A DNA stretch of 64,000 nucleotides from Corynebacterium kroppenstedtii (GCF_016894245.1 NZ_CP069792.1:1488001-1552000); one strand, 5' to 3'; shown: positions 19,233-30,272, numbered from the stretch's first letter. Notes: generated by a model not told the origin, from the sequence alone. A program made the numbers and translations.

Positions 19233-20930
19233 ATGACTGCTGTAGCGCCTAAGGTTGACCAACCGGTCGCCCCTGCTAGGCCAAAGCCGTCAGGAACCAC
19301 CCCGAAGGGGGGATTTGCCTGGCGCATGCTGACCACGACGGACCATAAGCAGCTCGGGATGATGTACATCATCACGTCGTTCTGTTTCTTCTTCCTCGGT
19401 GGTCTCATGGCCCTGTTGATTCGTGCTGAGCTTTTCAGCCCGGGTCTTCAGTTCTTGTCCAATGAACAGTTCAACCAGCTGTTTACCATGCACGGCACCG
19501 TCATGTTGCTGCTATACGGCACGCCAGTGGTGTGGGGCTTCGCGAACTACATTATGCCGTTGCAAATCGGTGCCCCCGATGTGGCATTCCCTAGGTTGAA
19601 TGCACTGGGCTTTTGGCTCACACTCGGTGGCGGCATACTGATGCTGTCGGGCTTCTTTACCCCTGGTGGAGCCGCTGACTTCGGCTGGACCATGTATTCT
19701 CCGCTGTCCGACTCTCTTCACTCGCCGGGCATCGGTTCTGACATGTGGATCGTTGGCGTCGGTGCTGGTGGCGTCGGAACCATCGCGTCGGCAATTAACA
19801 TGATCACGACGATCGTGTGCCTCCGTGCCCCGGGCATGACAATGTTCCGTCTGCCGATCTTCACCTGGAACGTCCTGGTTACCTCGATTATCGTTCTGTT
19901 GATCTTCCCAATGCTGACCGCGGCTGCCCTCGGTGTGCTGTACGACCGCAAACTCGGTGGCCACATTTACGACCCTGCTAATGGTGGCGCAATTCTGTGG
20001 CAGCACCTGTTCTGGTTCTTCGGTCACCCTGAGGTTTACGTCTTGGCCCTTCCGTTCTTCGGTATTGTGTCCGAGATTGTCCCGGTCTTCTCCCGCAAGC
20101 CGATGTTCGGTTACGCCGGGCTGGTTTTCGCGACCCTGTCGATTGCCGCTTTGTCGGTTGCTGTGTGGGCTCACCACATGTTCGTCACCGGCGCTATCCT
20201 GCTTCCGTTCTTCTCATTCATGACGTACCTGATCTCGGTGCCCACCGGTGTGAAGTTCTTCAACTGGGTAGGAACGATGTGGCGTGGACATATCACCTTT
20301 GAGACCCCGATGCTCTGGACAATGGGCTTCTTGGTGACGTTCCTCTTCGGTGGCTTGACCGGCATCATGCTGGCTTCACCGCCGCTGGACTTCCACGTGT
20401 CGGATACCTACTTCGTGGTCGCTCACTTCCACTACACCCTGTTCGGTACCATCGTGTTCGCTTCGTGTGCAGGCGTCTACTACTGGTTCCCGAAGATGAC
20501 GGGGCGGATGTTGGACGAGCGCCTCGGTAAGATCCACTTCTGGTTAACAGTCATCGGATTCAATGGAACATTCTTGGTCCAGCACTGGCTCGGTGACGAA
20601 GGTATGCCACGTCGTTACGCTGACTACCTTCCGACCGATGGATTCACAGGTTTGAACCAGTTCTCCACGATCTTCTCCTTCATCCTCGGCATCGGTTTCC
20701 TGCCGTTCATCTGGAACGTGTTCAAGTCGTTCCGCTACGGCGAAATCGTGACCGTCGATGATCCGTGGGGTTACGGAAACTCTCTCGAATGGGCTACGTC
20801 CTGCCCGCCCCCGGCCCACAACTTCACCTCGCTGCCTCGCATTCGTTCCGAGCGCCCAGCCTTCGAGCTTCACCATCCGCAGATGGTTGAAAAGATGCGA
20901 GCTGAAGCCCACATCGGTCGGCAGATTTAA
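19233..20930 (+). CDS. ctaD: Cytochrome c oxidase subunit I (aa3 type)
   Basis: A 565-residue, 12-helix catalytic subunit of the terminal oxidase. Heme a and a3/CuB ligands are visible: [13 protein letters not shown] (heme a His), [15 protein letters not shown] (CuB His with the cross-linked Tyr), [10 protein letters not shown] (His-His CuB pair) and [11 protein letters not shown] (heme a and a3 His). The start at 19233 follows AGGAGGAAAGT; longer readings have none. The subunit II/III genes are not in the window, as usual in Corynebacteriales where ctaD stands alone. Confidence 0.97.
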   Translation: MTAVAPKVDQPVAPARPKPSGTTPKGGFAWRMLTTTDHKQLGMMYIITSFCFFFLGGLMALLIRAELFSPGLQFLSNEQFNQLFTMHGTVMLLLYGTPVVWGFANYIMPLQIGAPDVAFPRLNALGFWLTLGGGILMLSGFFTPGGAADFGWTMYSPLSDSLHSPGIGSDMWIVGVGAGGVGTIASAINMITTIVCLRAPGMTMFRLPIFTWNVLVTSIIVLLIFPMLTAAALGVLYDRKLGGHIYDPANGGAILWQHLFWFFGHPEVYVLALPFFGIVSEIVPVFSRKPMFGYAGLVFATLSIAALSVAVWAHHMFVTGAILLPFFSFMTYLISVPTGVKFFNWVGTMWRGHITFETPMLWTMGFLVTFLFGGLTGIMLASPPLDFHVSDTYFVVAHFHYTLFGTIVFASCAGVYYWFPKMTGRMLDERLGKIHFWLTVIGFNGTFLVQHWLGDEGMPRRYADYLPTDGFTGLNQFSTIFSFILGIGFLPFIWNVFKSFRYGEIVTVDDPWGYGNSLEWATSCPPPAHNFTSLPRIRSERPAFELHHPQMVEKMRAEAHIGRQI

Positions 20931-20998
20931 TGAGAGTGGTTCCGTATTTGCTCGCTAAACGTGAGAAACAAAGGATTCAGACCTCCTGAATAAATGAG

Positions 20999-21033
20999 AC
21001 GGCCCCCATCCGCATGGGTGGGGGCCGTTTCTG
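20999..21033 (+). terminator. Terminator after ctaD
   Basis: ACGGCCCCCA stem (20999-21008) pairs with TGGGGGCCGT (21019-21028) around an extended TCCGCATGGG hairpin top, followed by TTTCT. Confidence 0.88.
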
Positions 21034-21148
21034 CTATTACCACCTCGCACATAGGCATAGTTCCAAATCGGTTTTAAAGCCCATCAGCATCGCTCATCTG
21101 TAAAATGCCCGCCTCTCCATCGACGCATAGGAGCACCTGAAGTAGACC

Positions 21149-22432
21149 ATGGCCCCCAAGCTCTCCATTAATCTCATCGACGGCTTTCGCCCCGCCGTCG
21201 TCATCGCCTCCGGCCCCGACCGCCCAGGTGTCAGTGCGGCTCTGTTTCGTGTTCTCGCTGCACATGGCAGCCAATTGCTCGACATCGAACAGTCCATCTT
21301 CCGTGGTCACCTATCCCTGGCGGCACTCGTCGGATGCCCACCTCACAAAATAGGACGATTGCGTGACGATCTTGTCGAAACGCTAGCCACCTATGACTGC
21401 ACCGTCGAGATTGAATTTGATGATCAGGCTGTACCATCACGCCCATATTCCAGCCATGCCGTCGTTGTATTAGGTAGTCCAGTTACTGCGGAGCATATTT
21501 CACAGATTGGGCAAGTTCTCGCTGATTACGGGGCGAATATTGATACCTACCGGGGTATTTCTGATTATCCAGTGACTGGTGTTGAGCTTAAAGTGTCGGT
21601 GCGGGATCCCCGACCCGGCGGTAGTATTGCGCTCCGCAAAGCTCTCGCTGAGCTCAGCACTCGGATCGGTGTCGACATTGCTATTGAGCGCGCGGGCTTG
21701 GCCCGTCGGTCTAAGCGCCTGATCTGCTTCGATTGCGATTCGACGTTAATTCGGGGTGAAGTCATCGAAATGTTGGCAGCCCACGCAGGCAGAGAACAAG
21801 AAGTAGCAGAAGTGACGGCGCGGGCCATGCGGGGAGAAATCGACTTCGAAGAATCATTACGGGAGCGCGTCGCTACCCTCCGCGGTTTAGACAGCGCGGT
21901 CATCGACGACGTCGCGAAAAACATTGTCCTCACACCTGGAGCCCGAACGACTATCCGGACCCTCAAGCGTATGGGATACCGAACGGCGGTCGTCTCAGGG
22001 GGGTTTATCCAGGTTATTCAACCAATGATTGACGACCTCGACATTGATTTCGTCCGGGCCAACACTTTAGAGATTGTCGATGGCAAGCTGACCGGAAAAG
22101 TCGTCGGCGATATCGTGGGTCGAGAAGCTAAAGCCCGATACCTCAAGGAGTTCGCCGCAACATCGGGATTAGCAATGTACCAGACCGTTGCTGTGGGGGA
22201 CGGCGCAAATGATATCGACATGTTGTCTGCGGCGGGGCTCGGTATCGCCTTTAACGCCAAGAAAGCTTTGCAAGAGGTAGCTGACGCCTCCGTGAACTTC
22301 CCGTTCCTCGATGAAGTATTGAGTATTTTGGGCATCGACCGCGACGACATTGATGCGGCTTCCGAAGACAAAGAAAATGCTGATAAGGCATCCGACGAAA
22401 AAACGACGTCTCAGGAGGCACGTTGTGACTGA
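21149..22432 (+). CDS. serB: Phosphoserine phosphatase
   Basis: A 427-residue enzyme for the last step of serine synthesis. Two N-terminal ACT-like regulatory domains (about residues 12-95 and 100-180) precede a HAD phosphatase domain with FDCDSTL (nucleophile Asp195, acid Asp197), VVSGGF, and GDGANDIDML. The two-ACT layout and position next to ctaD match SerB2 of mycobacteria. The C-terminal 30 residues are a charged tail. The gene overlaps the following start codon by 8 bases, so the two are translationally coupled. Confidence 0.94.
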   Translation: MAPKLSINLIDGFRPAVVIASGPDRPGVSAALFRVLAAHGSQLLDIEQSIFRGHLSLAALVGCPPHKIGRLRDDLVETLATYDCTVEIEFDDQAVPSRPYSSHAVVVLGSPVTAEHISQIGQVLADYGANIDTYRGISDYPVTGVELKVSVRDPRPGGSIALRKALAELSTRIGVDIAIERAGLARRSKRLICFDCDSTLIRGEVIEMLAAHAGREQEVAEVTARAMRGEIDFEESLRERVATLRGLDSAVIDDVAKNIVLTPGARTTIRTLKRMGYRTAVVSGGFIQVIQPMIDDLDIDFVRANTLEIVDGKLTGKVVGDIVGREAKARYLKEFAATSGLAMYQTVAVGDGANDIDMLSAAGLGIAFNAKKALQEVADASVNFPFLDEVLSILGIDRDDIDAASEDKENADKASDEKTTSQEARCD

Positions 22433-23288
22433 TGGTGACGGGCACACGGAATGCGCAGTCAACGATACGTCTAGGGTAGATGTACTGGAGTCAGATGCGT
22501 CGAAAACAAGGGAGAACAGCTCAACATCCGGCGTCAGACACGCATATTCACTGTTAGCCTCAATGTTCGATGACGGTGCTAACCAGCCCGATAGGGAAGA
22601 TCCCCATAACCCAAACACTGTTCAAGCGATGCCAATCGTGTTGAACATGCCCAAATCGTCGCCGCCGCGTCGGCGGGAACTCTTGGAGGCCGCAGCGTTA
22701 GCGTCGGTACTGGTGTGTCTTGACCCTCGTGCTGGACGCGACGGACTATGGAGGGAATCGTTATCCCGGTGGTACGGAGCGCGGATTCGGAAAATCGCAC
22801 GACGTGCTCGGACGTCGGGGCAGTGGTCGAAAGTGCAGGATATTCTGGGAGTAACAGTCACGGTTGGCGCGTCGTCTGCGCGTGCTTTTCTCCCCGGTCC
22901 GGTCCGCGATGTTGACCCGAGAATTGGAAAACTGCAGATTTCCGGCACTGATCTTCCGCGTGACGACGCTCCTCAGCCTGAACGTATAGATGGCAGTGAA
23001 TGTTTGCGGCCAACCATTGCACTGAACGAGGACTTGGAGATGTCAGTCGGAAAAGCTGCAGCTCAGGTGGGGCATGCTGCGATGCTATGGGCTGCTCATA
23101 CTGCGTTCCCCACCGTTGAACGGTGGCTTCATGACCCGCGATTCACCATCGTAGAGGTGCCGAGTAGTGAACTGGAGGCGGCTGCTCGTCGCCATGGGGC
23201 GGGCCACTATGTTGAGGTGGTCGATGCCGGCTTCACTGAAGTAGCGCCCGGTAGTAGAACCGCGGTCGCCTTCGACCCTGAGGCGTAG
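22425..23288 (+). CDS. Peptidyl-tRNA hydrolase (PTH2-like) with long N-terminal region
   Basis: A 287-residue protein whose last 95 residues carry the PTH2 fold signature: ALNEDLEMSVGKAAAQVGHA (basic lysine, GKxAAQxxHA) and GHYVEVVDAGFTEVAPGSRTA. PTH2 enzymes release tRNA from stalled peptidyl-tRNA and are commonest in archaea and eukaryotes, with an actinobacterial group. The first 190 residues are not recognised; they contain an RRRELLEAAALASVLVCLDP helix. Start GTG 22425 is chosen for AGGAGG at 22413-22418 and overlap with serB. Activity is inferred; bacterial Pth1 is the usual house enzyme. Confidence 0.65.
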   Translation: MTDGDGHTECAVNDTSRVDVLESDASKTRENSSTSGVRHAYSLLASMFDDGANQPDREDPHNPNTVQAMPIVLNMPKSSPPRRRELLEAAALASVLVCLDPRAGRDGLWRESLSRWYGARIRKIARRARTSGQWSKVQDILGVTVTVGASSARAFLPGPVRDVDPRIGKLQISGTDLPRDDAPQPERIDGSECLRPTIALNEDLEMSVGKAAAQVGHAAMLWAAHTAFPTVERWLHDPRFTIVEVPSSELEAAARRHGAGHYVEVVDAGFTEVAPGSRTAVAFDPEA

Positions 23289-23311
23289 GGGAAACAACCG
23301 TCATGACGCAC

Positions 23312-25318
23312 CTATTTCTTAACAAGCCGCCTGAGTGCATCTCGCGTTTGTTCTAGCGAGGTTGTGCGCCACAGATCCGGCATGGATGCTGCGATAAATG
23401 AGCCATAGCGTTTGGTGGCGAGCCTGGGATCCAGAACAGCGACGACCCCGCGATCATCGATGGCCCGCAGCAGCCGCCCGGATCCTTGTGCCATAAGAAG
23501 TGCCGCGTGCGCTGCCGATACCTCCATAAACCCGTTGCGTCCTGCCGCGTTGGCCGCGTCGGCACGAGCTTTTAGAAGGGGATCATCGGGCCGTGGAAAC
23601 GGAAGTCTGTCGATAATAACCAAAGATAACGATGGGCCGGGGACATCAACGCCTTGCCATAACGACAACGTGCCAAACAACACTGAGTTCTCATTGTTGG
23701 AAAATGAGGTGACCAGCGCGCCTATCGAGTCCTCACCTTGGCAATAAATGTCGAAGGGCAAAACTTCCCGCATGGCGTGTGCGGCAGCATCGGCCGCGCG
23801 CCGGGACGAAAATAAGCCCAGTGTCCTTCCACCAGCCGCGGTGATGAGGGTGCGCATTTCCTCGACAGCCTGGTGCGGCATGCCGTCGCGGCCGGGAGGA
23901 GGTAAGTGGTCTGCCACATAAAGGATTCCCGAGCGCCGTGCATCAAAAGGTGTCCCTACGTCGAGCGTGGTGTAGGTGTTTTTGCGCAAACCCCACTGCG
24001 CTGCCATGGCATCAAACTTCCCACCAAGGGCCAGCGTTGCGGAGGTCAGGATCACGGTATTGGCGTCGAAAAGATTCTTGCTTAGCAGCGGCGCGACCGA
24101 GAGGGGCGCCACCATGACTCTGCCGTTTTCCCCATTCTCTTTCCACACCACATCGTCCGGTTCGAGGGAGGTACTGCGACCTTGTTGCGCGAGTTGATTG
24201 CCATACGAAAGAATCCGCGTGCACGTATTCTGCAGCTCATCCAGAGCCGAGAGCACAGCTTGCCGCTCCGCCGCCTTCTCCGGATCATTCGACAGGGAAT
24301 CGGAGGACACACTATGCACCGCCGTAAACGCGGTGTTGATATGTTTGCGCAAATCCTCCACATTGGCGGCAGCGTCATCCGGAAATGGTTTCCACCGCCC
24401 GTCATCAACAACAGCGTCGACGTACGACTGCCAATCGTCAATGCTATTCATCAGCGACGATGACGCCTCGTCATCAAACTTGGCGACACGACGTGCCGTC
24501 GCCCTCATCCCCGGTGCTGCCAGCTCCTGCGTTGCCACCGACGTGATACGCCCGTCCAGTTCGTGCGCCTCGTCGACAATAACGATGTCATGTTCGGGCA
24601 GGATATGCCCGTCGGACAAAGCATCGATGGCGAGCAGGGCGTGGTTCGTGACGATGACATGTGCGTCACGCGTTTTAGCGCGCGCACGCTCCGCGAAACA
24701 ATCCTCGCCATGTGGGCACCGCGACGCACCAATGCACTCACTTGCTGTCACACTGACTTGCTTCCACGCCAGATCTGAAACACTGCTCTCCAAGCTGTCG
24801 CGGTCGCCGTCGTCGGTGTCAGATGCCCATTCGTGCAATTCCTTGACCTGCCGTCCGACGCGCGAAATCTGACCGGGATCTATCAGTGGACTTTCGCTGT
24901 CATCCTCGACGCCGAGCTTGTTGAGACACAGGTAATTAGACCGTCCTTTGAGGATAGCGAAGTTGATCTCACCCAGCTCCGGTTTCAATGCCGCTGCGAT
25001 GCGGGGAAGGTCTCGGGAAATCAGCTGGCGTTGCAACGCGATCGTCGCTGTCGACACGACGATCGTGGTATCCGTTTCGACGGCATGTGCGATCGCCGGA
25101 ATAAGGTAAGCCAACGACTTACCAGTTCCGGTACCTGCCTGCACCGCTAGATGCTTTTCCATCCTGATTGCTTTTTGGATGGATGAGGTCATACGGGATT
25201 GACCGTCGCGCCGGGCACCTCCCATCGCAGTGACAACGGTGTCGAGTAAGCGTTCAGCGTCGTACTTCTCATCATCACTGTTCGGTTGAGTATCGGCTTT
25301 AGGAGTATGTGCACCCAT
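23312..25318 (-). CDS. dinG: DinG/XPD-family ATP-dependent DNA helicase
   Basis: A 668-residue superfamily 2 helicase. Walker A is VQAGTGTGKSLAY, the DEAH box is IVIVDEAHELDG, and a late motif GTLSLWQGVDVPGPSLSLVII plus QGSGRLLR closes the second RecA domain. Four cysteines for an iron-sulfur cluster are seen: SNYLCLN, then ECIGASRCPHGEDCF. Such helicases unwind forked DNA or R-loops with 5'-3' polarity. It lies back to back with pncB and next to clpS, as in mycobacteria (Rv1329c-Rv1331). Confidence 0.92.
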   Translation of the reverse strand: MGAHTPKADTQPNSDDEKYDAERLLDTVVTAMGGARRDGQSRMTSSIQKAIRMEKHLAVQAGTGTGKSLAYLIPAIAHAVETDTTIVVSTATIALQRQLISRDLPRIAAALKPELGEINFAILKGRSNYLCLNKLGVEDDSESPLIDPGQISRVGRQVKELHEWASDTDDGDRDSLESSVSDLAWKQVSVTASECIGASRCPHGEDCFAERARAKTRDAHVIVTNHALLAIDALSDGHILPEHDIVIVDEAHELDGRITSVATQELAAPGMRATARRVAKFDDEASSSLMNSIDDWQSYVDAVVDDGRWKPFPDDAAANVEDLRKHINTAFTAVHSVSSDSLSNDPEKAAERQAVLSALDELQNTCTRILSYGNQLAQQGRSTSLEPDDVVWKENGENGRVMVAPLSVAPLLSKNLFDANTVILTSATLALGGKFDAMAAQWGLRKNTYTTLDVGTPFDARRSGILYVADHLPPPGRDGMPHQAVEEMRTLITAAGGRTLGLFSSRRAADAAAHAMREVLPFDIYCQGEDSIGALVTSFSNNENSVLFGTLSLWQGVDVPGPSLSLVIIDRLPFPRPDDPLLKARADAANAAGRNGFMEVSAAHAALLMAQGSGRLLRAIDDRGVVAVLDPRLATKRYGSFIAASMPDLWRTTSLEQTRDALRRLVKK

Positions 25319-25336
25319 ATGTGTCTGGTGAGCCGC

Positions 25337-26665
25337 CTAGAACCCGACGAAACGCGTGGAAATAGCCGGCTCATCGGCGGACAGGGCGAGCCCCTCCCAT
25401 GGCAACGTGATAAGCGCTTGAGAGAGGTACTCGCGGCAAGCCTCGAGGGAAGGGAGATTGCCTGTCATTTCTCCGTCGCGCATGAGGGCCACAGTCAGCG
25501 GGCGCGCATGCAGGCCGTTATATAGCTTCGGCGCGTCGTCGTCGAAATGGGTAATAACTTCCTCAACTGCGGTTCCAGATTCTCGGACGGCACGATATGC
25601 ACGTTTGGTACCCCCATGAGAGATCTTGTGGCTTGACCGTTTCGCCACAGGAATACCGTCGACCTCAACGAGCTTGTACACCATTTCGGCGGTAGGATGA
25701 CCAGAACCGGTCACCACAGACGTGCCGACGCCATACGCGTCGACTGGCTCGGAACGCAGCGCAGCGATCGCGAATTCATCGAGGTCAGAGGACACCACAA
25801 TCTTGGTATTCGTCGCTCCCAAGGAATCTAACTGGTCGCGGACCTGGCGTGCCAAAACGCCCAGCTCGCCAGAGTCAATCCTAATGCCTCCCAGGTCAGT
25901 GCCTGCTACATCGATGGCGGTGCGCACGCCGGCGGCAATGTCGTACGTGTCGACAAGAAGTGTCGTTCCTATGCCGAGAGTCTCGATCTGCGTGCGGAAT
26001 GCTTCGTCCTCATGGGCACCGTCGCTGGTGGTATGCGCCAAAGTCCATGCGTGTGCTGCCGTTCCCGCTGAGGGGATGTTGTAGCGGTACGCTGCCTCCA
26101 AGTTACTGGTGGACGAGAAGCCTGCGAGATAGGCGGCGCGGGTGGCTGTAACGGCAGCATATTCGTGCGTGCGTCGGGATCCCATCTCCATAATGGGGCG
26201 CCCCTCCGCGGCGGTAACCATCCGTGCTGCTGCCGTTGCGACGGCGGAGTCCGCGTTCATGATGGATAGAATGACTGTTTCCAGCACCACGCACTCAGCG
26301 AACGTCCCGCGGACCGTCAAAATGGGGGAATACGGGAAATAGAGTTCGCCTTCGCAGTACCCGTCAATATGGCCTGAGAAACGGTAATTACGCAGGTATT
26401 CAATTGTGTCATCGCTGAGGAAATCAAGGTAAGCGAGTTGTTCGTCGGTAAAAACGAAATCGCGAACAGTGCGTAAAACCCGGTCAGTGCCCGCAACAAC
26501 TCCGTACCGACGTTGCCCGGGTAGTCGTCTGGCGAAAACTTCGAAACTCACCTGTCGATCTGCTGTACCATCTTGAATGGCAGCGTCGAGCATTGTGAGT
26601 TCGTACTTGTCGGTGAGCAGTGCGCTGGAGCGTCGAGTGGTGTCCTGGGGGTGGGAAGCGTTCAT
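25337..26665 (-). CDS. pncB: Nicotinate phosphoribosyltransferase
   Basis: A 442-residue enzyme converting nicotinate and PRPP to nicotinate mononucleotide in NAD salvage. Features: LLTDKYELTMLDAAIQDG at the start, MGSRRTHEYAAV, SSTSNLEAAYRYNIPSAGTAAHAW and IRIDSGELGVLARQVR. Start choice is set by TATTAT (26673-26678), which puts transcription start at about the ATG at 26665, making a leaderless message; upstream ATGs in frame lie in or before that box. It runs 18 bases upstream of dinG, so both are likely one operon. Confidence 0.92.
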   Translation of the reverse strand: MNASHPQDTTRRSSALLTDKYELTMLDAAIQDGTADRQVSFEVFARRLPGQRRYGVVAGTDRVLRTVRDFVFTDEQLAYLDFLSDDTIEYLRNYRFSGHIDGYCEGELYFPYSPILTVRGTFAECVVLETVILSIMNADSAVATAAARMVTAAEGRPIMEMGSRRTHEYAAVTATRAAYLAGFSSTSNLEAAYRYNIPSAGTAAHAWTLAHTTSDGAHEDEAFRTQIETLGIGTTLLVDTYDIAAGVRTAIDVAGTDLGGIRIDSGELGVLARQVRDQLDSLGATNTKIVVSSDLDEFAIAALRSEPVDAYGVGTSVVTGSGHPTAEMVYKLVEVDGIPVAKRSSHKISHGGTKRAYRAVRESGTAVEEVITHFDDDAPKLYNGLHARPLTVALMRDGEMTGNLPSLEACREYLSQALITLPWEGLALSADEPAISTRFVGF

Positions 26666-26799
26666 GGCGATCATAATAGTGGGTGCCGGGGACAAACGTA
26701 TATGAATGGAGAACCCATCTACCTAGTCGCGGTGTGAGACGTCGGTATGGTTCGCTGGGTTCCTGTGAGTCGGCACGGTTTCTGGCTAAAGTGGACACC

Positions 26800-27099
26800 A
26801 TGAGTCCTGCCGCAGCTCCCTTAGCTACCCCCGAAACAGACACACAGACGATGACGGAACCTGATCTCCCATGGCTGTGCATTGTATGGGATGACCCCGT
26901 CAATCTGATGAGTTATGTCACGTATGTGTTTGAAACTGTGCTGGGCTACGGGCGTGCTCGAGCGACGGAGTTGATGATGAAAGTACATACGGAGGGCAAG
27001 GCAGTCGTGTCGTCGGGGGAGCGCGATAAGGTAGAAGTCGATGTCAAAAAGCTGCAGACCGCGGGTTTATGGGCCACCATGCAGCGTTCTGAGGGCTAA
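26800..27099 (+). CDS. clpS: ATP-dependent Clp protease adaptor ClpS
   Basis: A 99-residue adaptor that delivers N-degron proteins to ClpC/Clp[27 protein letters not shown] is the family core, with the DDPVN motif and the [14 protein letters not shown] helix that binds N-terminal residues. There is no ribosome site; TAAAGT lies 9 bases ahead of the ATG, so it may be leaderless. DUF2017 and murI follow, the standard actinobacterial order. Confidence 0.93.
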   Translation: MSPAAAPLATPETDTQTMTEPDLPWLCIVWDDPVNLMSYVTYVFETVLGYGRARATELMMKVHTEGKAVVSSGERDKVEVDVKKLQTAGLWATMQRSEG

Positions 27100-27172
27100 A
27101 GCTAGGCGGTAAGCTGCCTTGAGTTGTATCTGCTTCGTAAGACGTACCGACGAATCACGTGAGGGATAAGCT

Positions 27173-27730
27173 GTGGAGCCGTGGAAACCCCGTAAAGGGT
27201 TGCTGAAGAAGAGGACAATTAACACGACCTTTGAACCCATGGAGCGGGAACTTCTGGGCGACGCGGCGGCAGACCTGTGCAATGCATTAATTGAACGCCA
27301 GAGAAGTGCTCCCAAGGACGTCCTCGAGGAAATGACGGGGATCAGTTCGGGCCACTCCGAAAAACCGGGGGATCCAGGTTTGGCGCGGCTGCTTCCCGAC
27401 TTTGAAACGTCGGAAGCCGAAGAGTTTGAGGGCGATAATGGGATGCTCCGTCAACTCCATGAACCGGATATTATTTCCCAGAAGCTCACTAATCTTCGTT
27501 ATATAGTCGACGCTTTAGGGCCGGATGGTTCGGTAAATGTCTCGTTAACCTATGACGACGTTCCACAGTGGTTAGCCGGCCTCAACGATATCCGCATCTA
27601 TAAGGCCGCAGCCTTTATCGACGACGAGGGGCATTTGCCCGAAGCTGGCCCCGACGTAGGGTTTGATCGAAATTTCGTCGAATGGCTAGCGGTGTGCCAG
27701 GAGTCCCTACTTGAAGCGTGGCGCTCATGA
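27173..27730 (+). CDS. DUF2017 family protein
   Basis: A 185-residue acidic soluble protein of unknown function. It is found next to clpS across actinobacteria, and this position is the main basis for the call, with the C-terminal [15 protein letters not shown] to [16 protein letters not shown] pattern in support. Starts at GTG behind GAGGGATAA. It overlaps murI by an ATGA junction. Confidence 0.8.
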   Translation: MEPWKPRKGLLKKRTINTTFEPMERELLGDAAADLCNALIERQRSAPKDVLEEMTGISSGHSEKPGDPGLARLLPDFETSEAEEFEGDNGMLRQLHEPDIISQKLTNLRYIVDALGPDGSVNVSLTYDDVPQWLAGLNDIRIYKAAAFIDDEGHLPEAGPDVGFDRNFVEWLAVCQESLLEAWRS

Positions 27731-28593
27731 AAAATAGCCCTATCGGAGTCTTTGATTCCGGGGTAGGTGGTTTAACTGTTGCTAGGACGATTGTGGACCA
27801 AGCTCCGACAGAGTCAATCATGTATGTCGGAGATACCGCGCACGCCCCGTATGGGCCCAAGCCCCGCGAAGATGTTATCCGGTATTCGACGGCGATTGCC
27901 GACGACCTCGTCGCCCGTGGCGCCAAAATGATCGTGATCGCGTGTAATACGGCTGCGTCGGTGTTTTTGGATAGAGCGCGGGAGCTTTACGACGTCCCCG
28001 TTGTGGGGGTGATCGAGCCGGCTTCGCGACGCGCGGTCGCAGCAACGCGGAATGGCCGCGTCGGGGTGATTGGAACGACAGGAACGATCGCGTCGGGAGC
28101 GTATCAGCGGTGCATAGCGAATCTTGATCCGAACATTGAAGTCCATGCCGTTGATTGTCCCCAATTTGTGCCCTTTGTCGAGCGTGGCATCACGACGGGG
28201 CGGCAGATCATGGGCTTAGCGGAGGCGTATTTGGAGCCCTTGCAGGATGTCGGCGTCGACACTGTGGTGTTGGGGTGTACTCATTATCCGCTGCTTACCG
28301 GGGTGATTCAGCTGGTGATGGGGGATAATGTAACCCTGGTCAGTAGCTCCGAGGAAGAAGGCAAGGAGGTTCCGCGGGTCCTTTATCAGGAGGACTTGTT
28401 TAATGACGCGAACCCTGAGGCGGAGTCATTAGACGTGGTTGATGCCAACGTGGTGAATGAGTATGCCGGCCCTGAACCTGTTCGGACGTTCGAGTCGACC
28501 GGTGATCCCCATCGGTTTGCCAGGCTAGCTAGGCGTTTTTTGGGCCCGTCGATCACCCAAGTGAGTCACGTTGAAGGCCTGACGGATATGTAG
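27727..28593 (+). CDS. murI: Glutamate racemase
   Basis: A 288-residue cofactor-independent enzyme making D-glutamate for peptidoglycan. [15 protein letters not shown] holds Asp10 and Ser11; the two catalytic cysteines are Cys73 (VIACNTAAS) and Cys184 ([12 protein letters not shown]). The start ATG overlaps the stop of DUF2017 (ATGA), implying coupled translation. Confidence 0.96.
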   Translation: MKNSPIGVFDSGVGGLTVARTIVDQAPTESIMYVGDTAHAPYGPKPREDVIRYSTAIADDLVARGAKMIVIACNTAASVFLDRARELYDVPVVGVIEPASRRAVAATRNGRVGVIGTTGTIASGAYQRCIANLDPNIEVHAVDCPQFVPFVERGITTGRQIMGLAEAYLEPLQDVGVDTVVLGCTHYPLLTGVIQLVMGDNVTLVSSSEEEGKEVPRVLYQEDLFNDANPEAESLDVVDANVVNEYAGPEPVRTFESTGDPHRFARLARRFLGPSITQVSHVEGLTDM

Positions 28594-28701
28594 AACCGTG
28601 ATCTTCATCTCACCCGGATGACGGAGTGATCATCGAGACAAAAGCGCTCAAAATTGCAGCTTTAATCGCCATGATGTGCGCTGGTCTGGCACTATAAACA
28701 C

Positions 28702-29472
28702 ATGCGGTTGACGATTATCGGTTCTTCAGGAAGCCTCGCTGGTCCGCAGTCTCCGGCATCGAGTTATTTATTGACGCCGGACGATGGGTCGGATCCCGTC
28801 ATCATGGATCTGGGGCCCGGGGCGATGGGGGTTCTCCCGCAGGTTACTGACCCCGGTCGAGCGCATATCGTCTTTACCCACTTGCATGCTGACCATTGCT
28901 TGGATTTTCCATCGCTGCTGGTGTGGCGTCGGTTCCATCCTCAATTAGCAGCGAAGTCCAAACATACCTTCGTCGGTCCGGCCTTTTCTGCTGAGCATTT
29001 GGGTCTAGCCAGTGCCGATGCACCAGGTGACGTGGACGATTTCTCAGATAGCTTCGTCATCCATAGTTGGCGTGAGGGTGTTGTTCAGTCGGTGGGGGCA
29101 TTCGATTTCACACCGGTACGCGTCATTCATCCGACGGAGACGTACGCGCTGCGGGCCGTTGAACGTGAGACCGGCCACACCTTGGTGTTTTCTGCGGACA
29201 CCGCTTATTGTGATCAGCTGATCCAGTTGGCTCGGGGAGCGCACACGCTTTTATGTGAGGCGTCGTGGGGAGTGTTGTCGGAGAATGCAGCACCTGACAT
29301 GCATATGAGTGGCCCGGAGGCGGCGATGACTGCAACGCGGGCTGGTGTGGAGCGATTGATTTTGACTCACATCCCGCCATGGATCGATGCGCTGGCCACT
29401 GTTGGTGCTGCTCAGGACCATTTTTCGGGTGAGATCGATGTAGCCACCCCGAAGAAGACGTACGAGTTTTAG
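28702..29472 (+). CDS. Metallo-beta-lactamase fold phosphodiesterase (Rv1339-like)
   Basis: A 256-residue protein with the metal motif THLHADH (His60, His62, Asp64, His65), later ligands in FSADTAYCD and LTHIPPW. It stands between murI and rph exactly as Rv1339 does in M. tuberculosis, which is known to hydrolyse cAMP as an atypical class II phosphodiesterase. The same role is likely here but inferred. TATAAA at 28693-28698 directly before the ATG suggests a leaderless message. Confidence 0.82.
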   Translation: MRLTIIGSSGSLAGPQSPASSYLLTPDDGSDPVIMDLGPGAMGVLPQVTDPGRAHIVFTHLHADHCLDFPSLLVWRRFHPQLAAKSKHTFVGPAFSAEHLGLASADAPGDVDDFSDSFVIHSWREGVVQSVGAFDFTPVRVIHPTETYALRAVERETGHTLVFSADTAYCDQLIQLARGAHTLLCEASWGVLSENAAPDMHMSGPEAAMTATRAGVERLILTHIPPWIDALATVGAAQDHFSGEIDVATPKKTYEF

Positions 29473-29507
29473 CGGTTGTGTCCGGGGGGACCGGTAGGGT
29501 GGGGACC

Positions 29508-30272
29508 ATGAGTGATTTTGTACGCGCTGATGGCCGTGCCCTTGATGAAATGCGCCCTGTTCGTATTGTTCGTGGCTTTACGACGAATCCCGCTGGTTCT
29601 GTCTTAGTGGAATTCGGAAACACGCGGGTGATGTGTACTGCCTCTGTGGAGGACCGTGTGCCTCGTTTTAAAAAGGACAGCGGTGAAGGGTGGTTGACGG
29701 CCGAGTATTCGATGCTTCCCTCGGCGACGGCGGAGCGGATGCCACGCGAGTCAATGCGGGGGAAGGTCAAGGGGCGGACGCATGAGATTTCCCGTCTGGT
29801 GGGGCGCTCGCTTCGAGCTGCCATCGATTTGAAAGCGCTGGGGGAGAACACCATTGCTTTGGATTGCGATGTCCTTCAGGCGGATGGTGGTACTCGGACC
29901 GCCTCTATTACCGGCGCCTATGTTGCTCTCGCCGATGCGTTGACCTACCTGGAAGCGGAGGGGCTGGTTTCTAAGAATGCCCTGCTTCCCCCGGTTGCTG
30001 CAGTGTCCGTCGGTCTTATCGACGGGCATGTGTGTCTGGACCTGCCATATGAAGAGGACTCGCGTGCGGAGGTCGATATGAACGTTGTGATGACGGAATC
30101 GGGCGAGTTCGTGGAGATCCAGGGCACGGGGGAACACAGCACATTTTCTCGTGAGCATTTGATGCAGTTTATGGATGCGGCAGAAAAAGGATGTTCGGAG
30201 CTGATTAGTGCTCAGAAGGAAGCTCTGTCGAAGCCGTATCCGAAGCCTTTACCGAACCGGAAGAACGCGTAA
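29508..30272 (+). CDS. rph: Ribonuclease PH
   Basis: A 254-residue phosphorolytic 3' exonuclease that trims tRNA ends. [15 protein letters not shown] opens the protein; [16 protein letters not shown] and [26 protein letters not shown] hold the catalytic and phosphate-binding residues. Full length for the family. The ATG at 29508 follows TAGGGT, so it may be leaderless; a longer reading from 29478 overlaps the upstream stop region and is less likely. Confidence 0.96.
   Translation: MSDFVRADGRALDEMRPVRIVRGFTTNPAGSVLVEFGNTRVMCTASVEDRVPRFKKDSGEGWLTAEYSMLPSATAERMPRESMRGKVKGRTHEISRLVGRSLRAAIDLKALGENTIALDCDVLQADGGTRTASITGAYVALADALTYLEAEGLVSKNALLPPVAAVSVGLIDGHVCLDLPYEEDSRAEVDMNVVMTESGEFVEIQGTGEHSTFSREHLMQFMDAAEKGCSELISAQKEALSKPYPKPLPNRKNA

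Noticed and set aside
19512..20177. 221-codon minus-strand frame inside ctaD
   Set aside because: Antisense of a well-conserved oxidase gene; composition (Gln/His/Arg-rich) is that of a shadow frame.
24198..24872. 224-codon plus-strand frame opposite dinG
   Set aside because: Shadow of the helicase gene; Ser/Arg-rich with no domain and no ribosome site.
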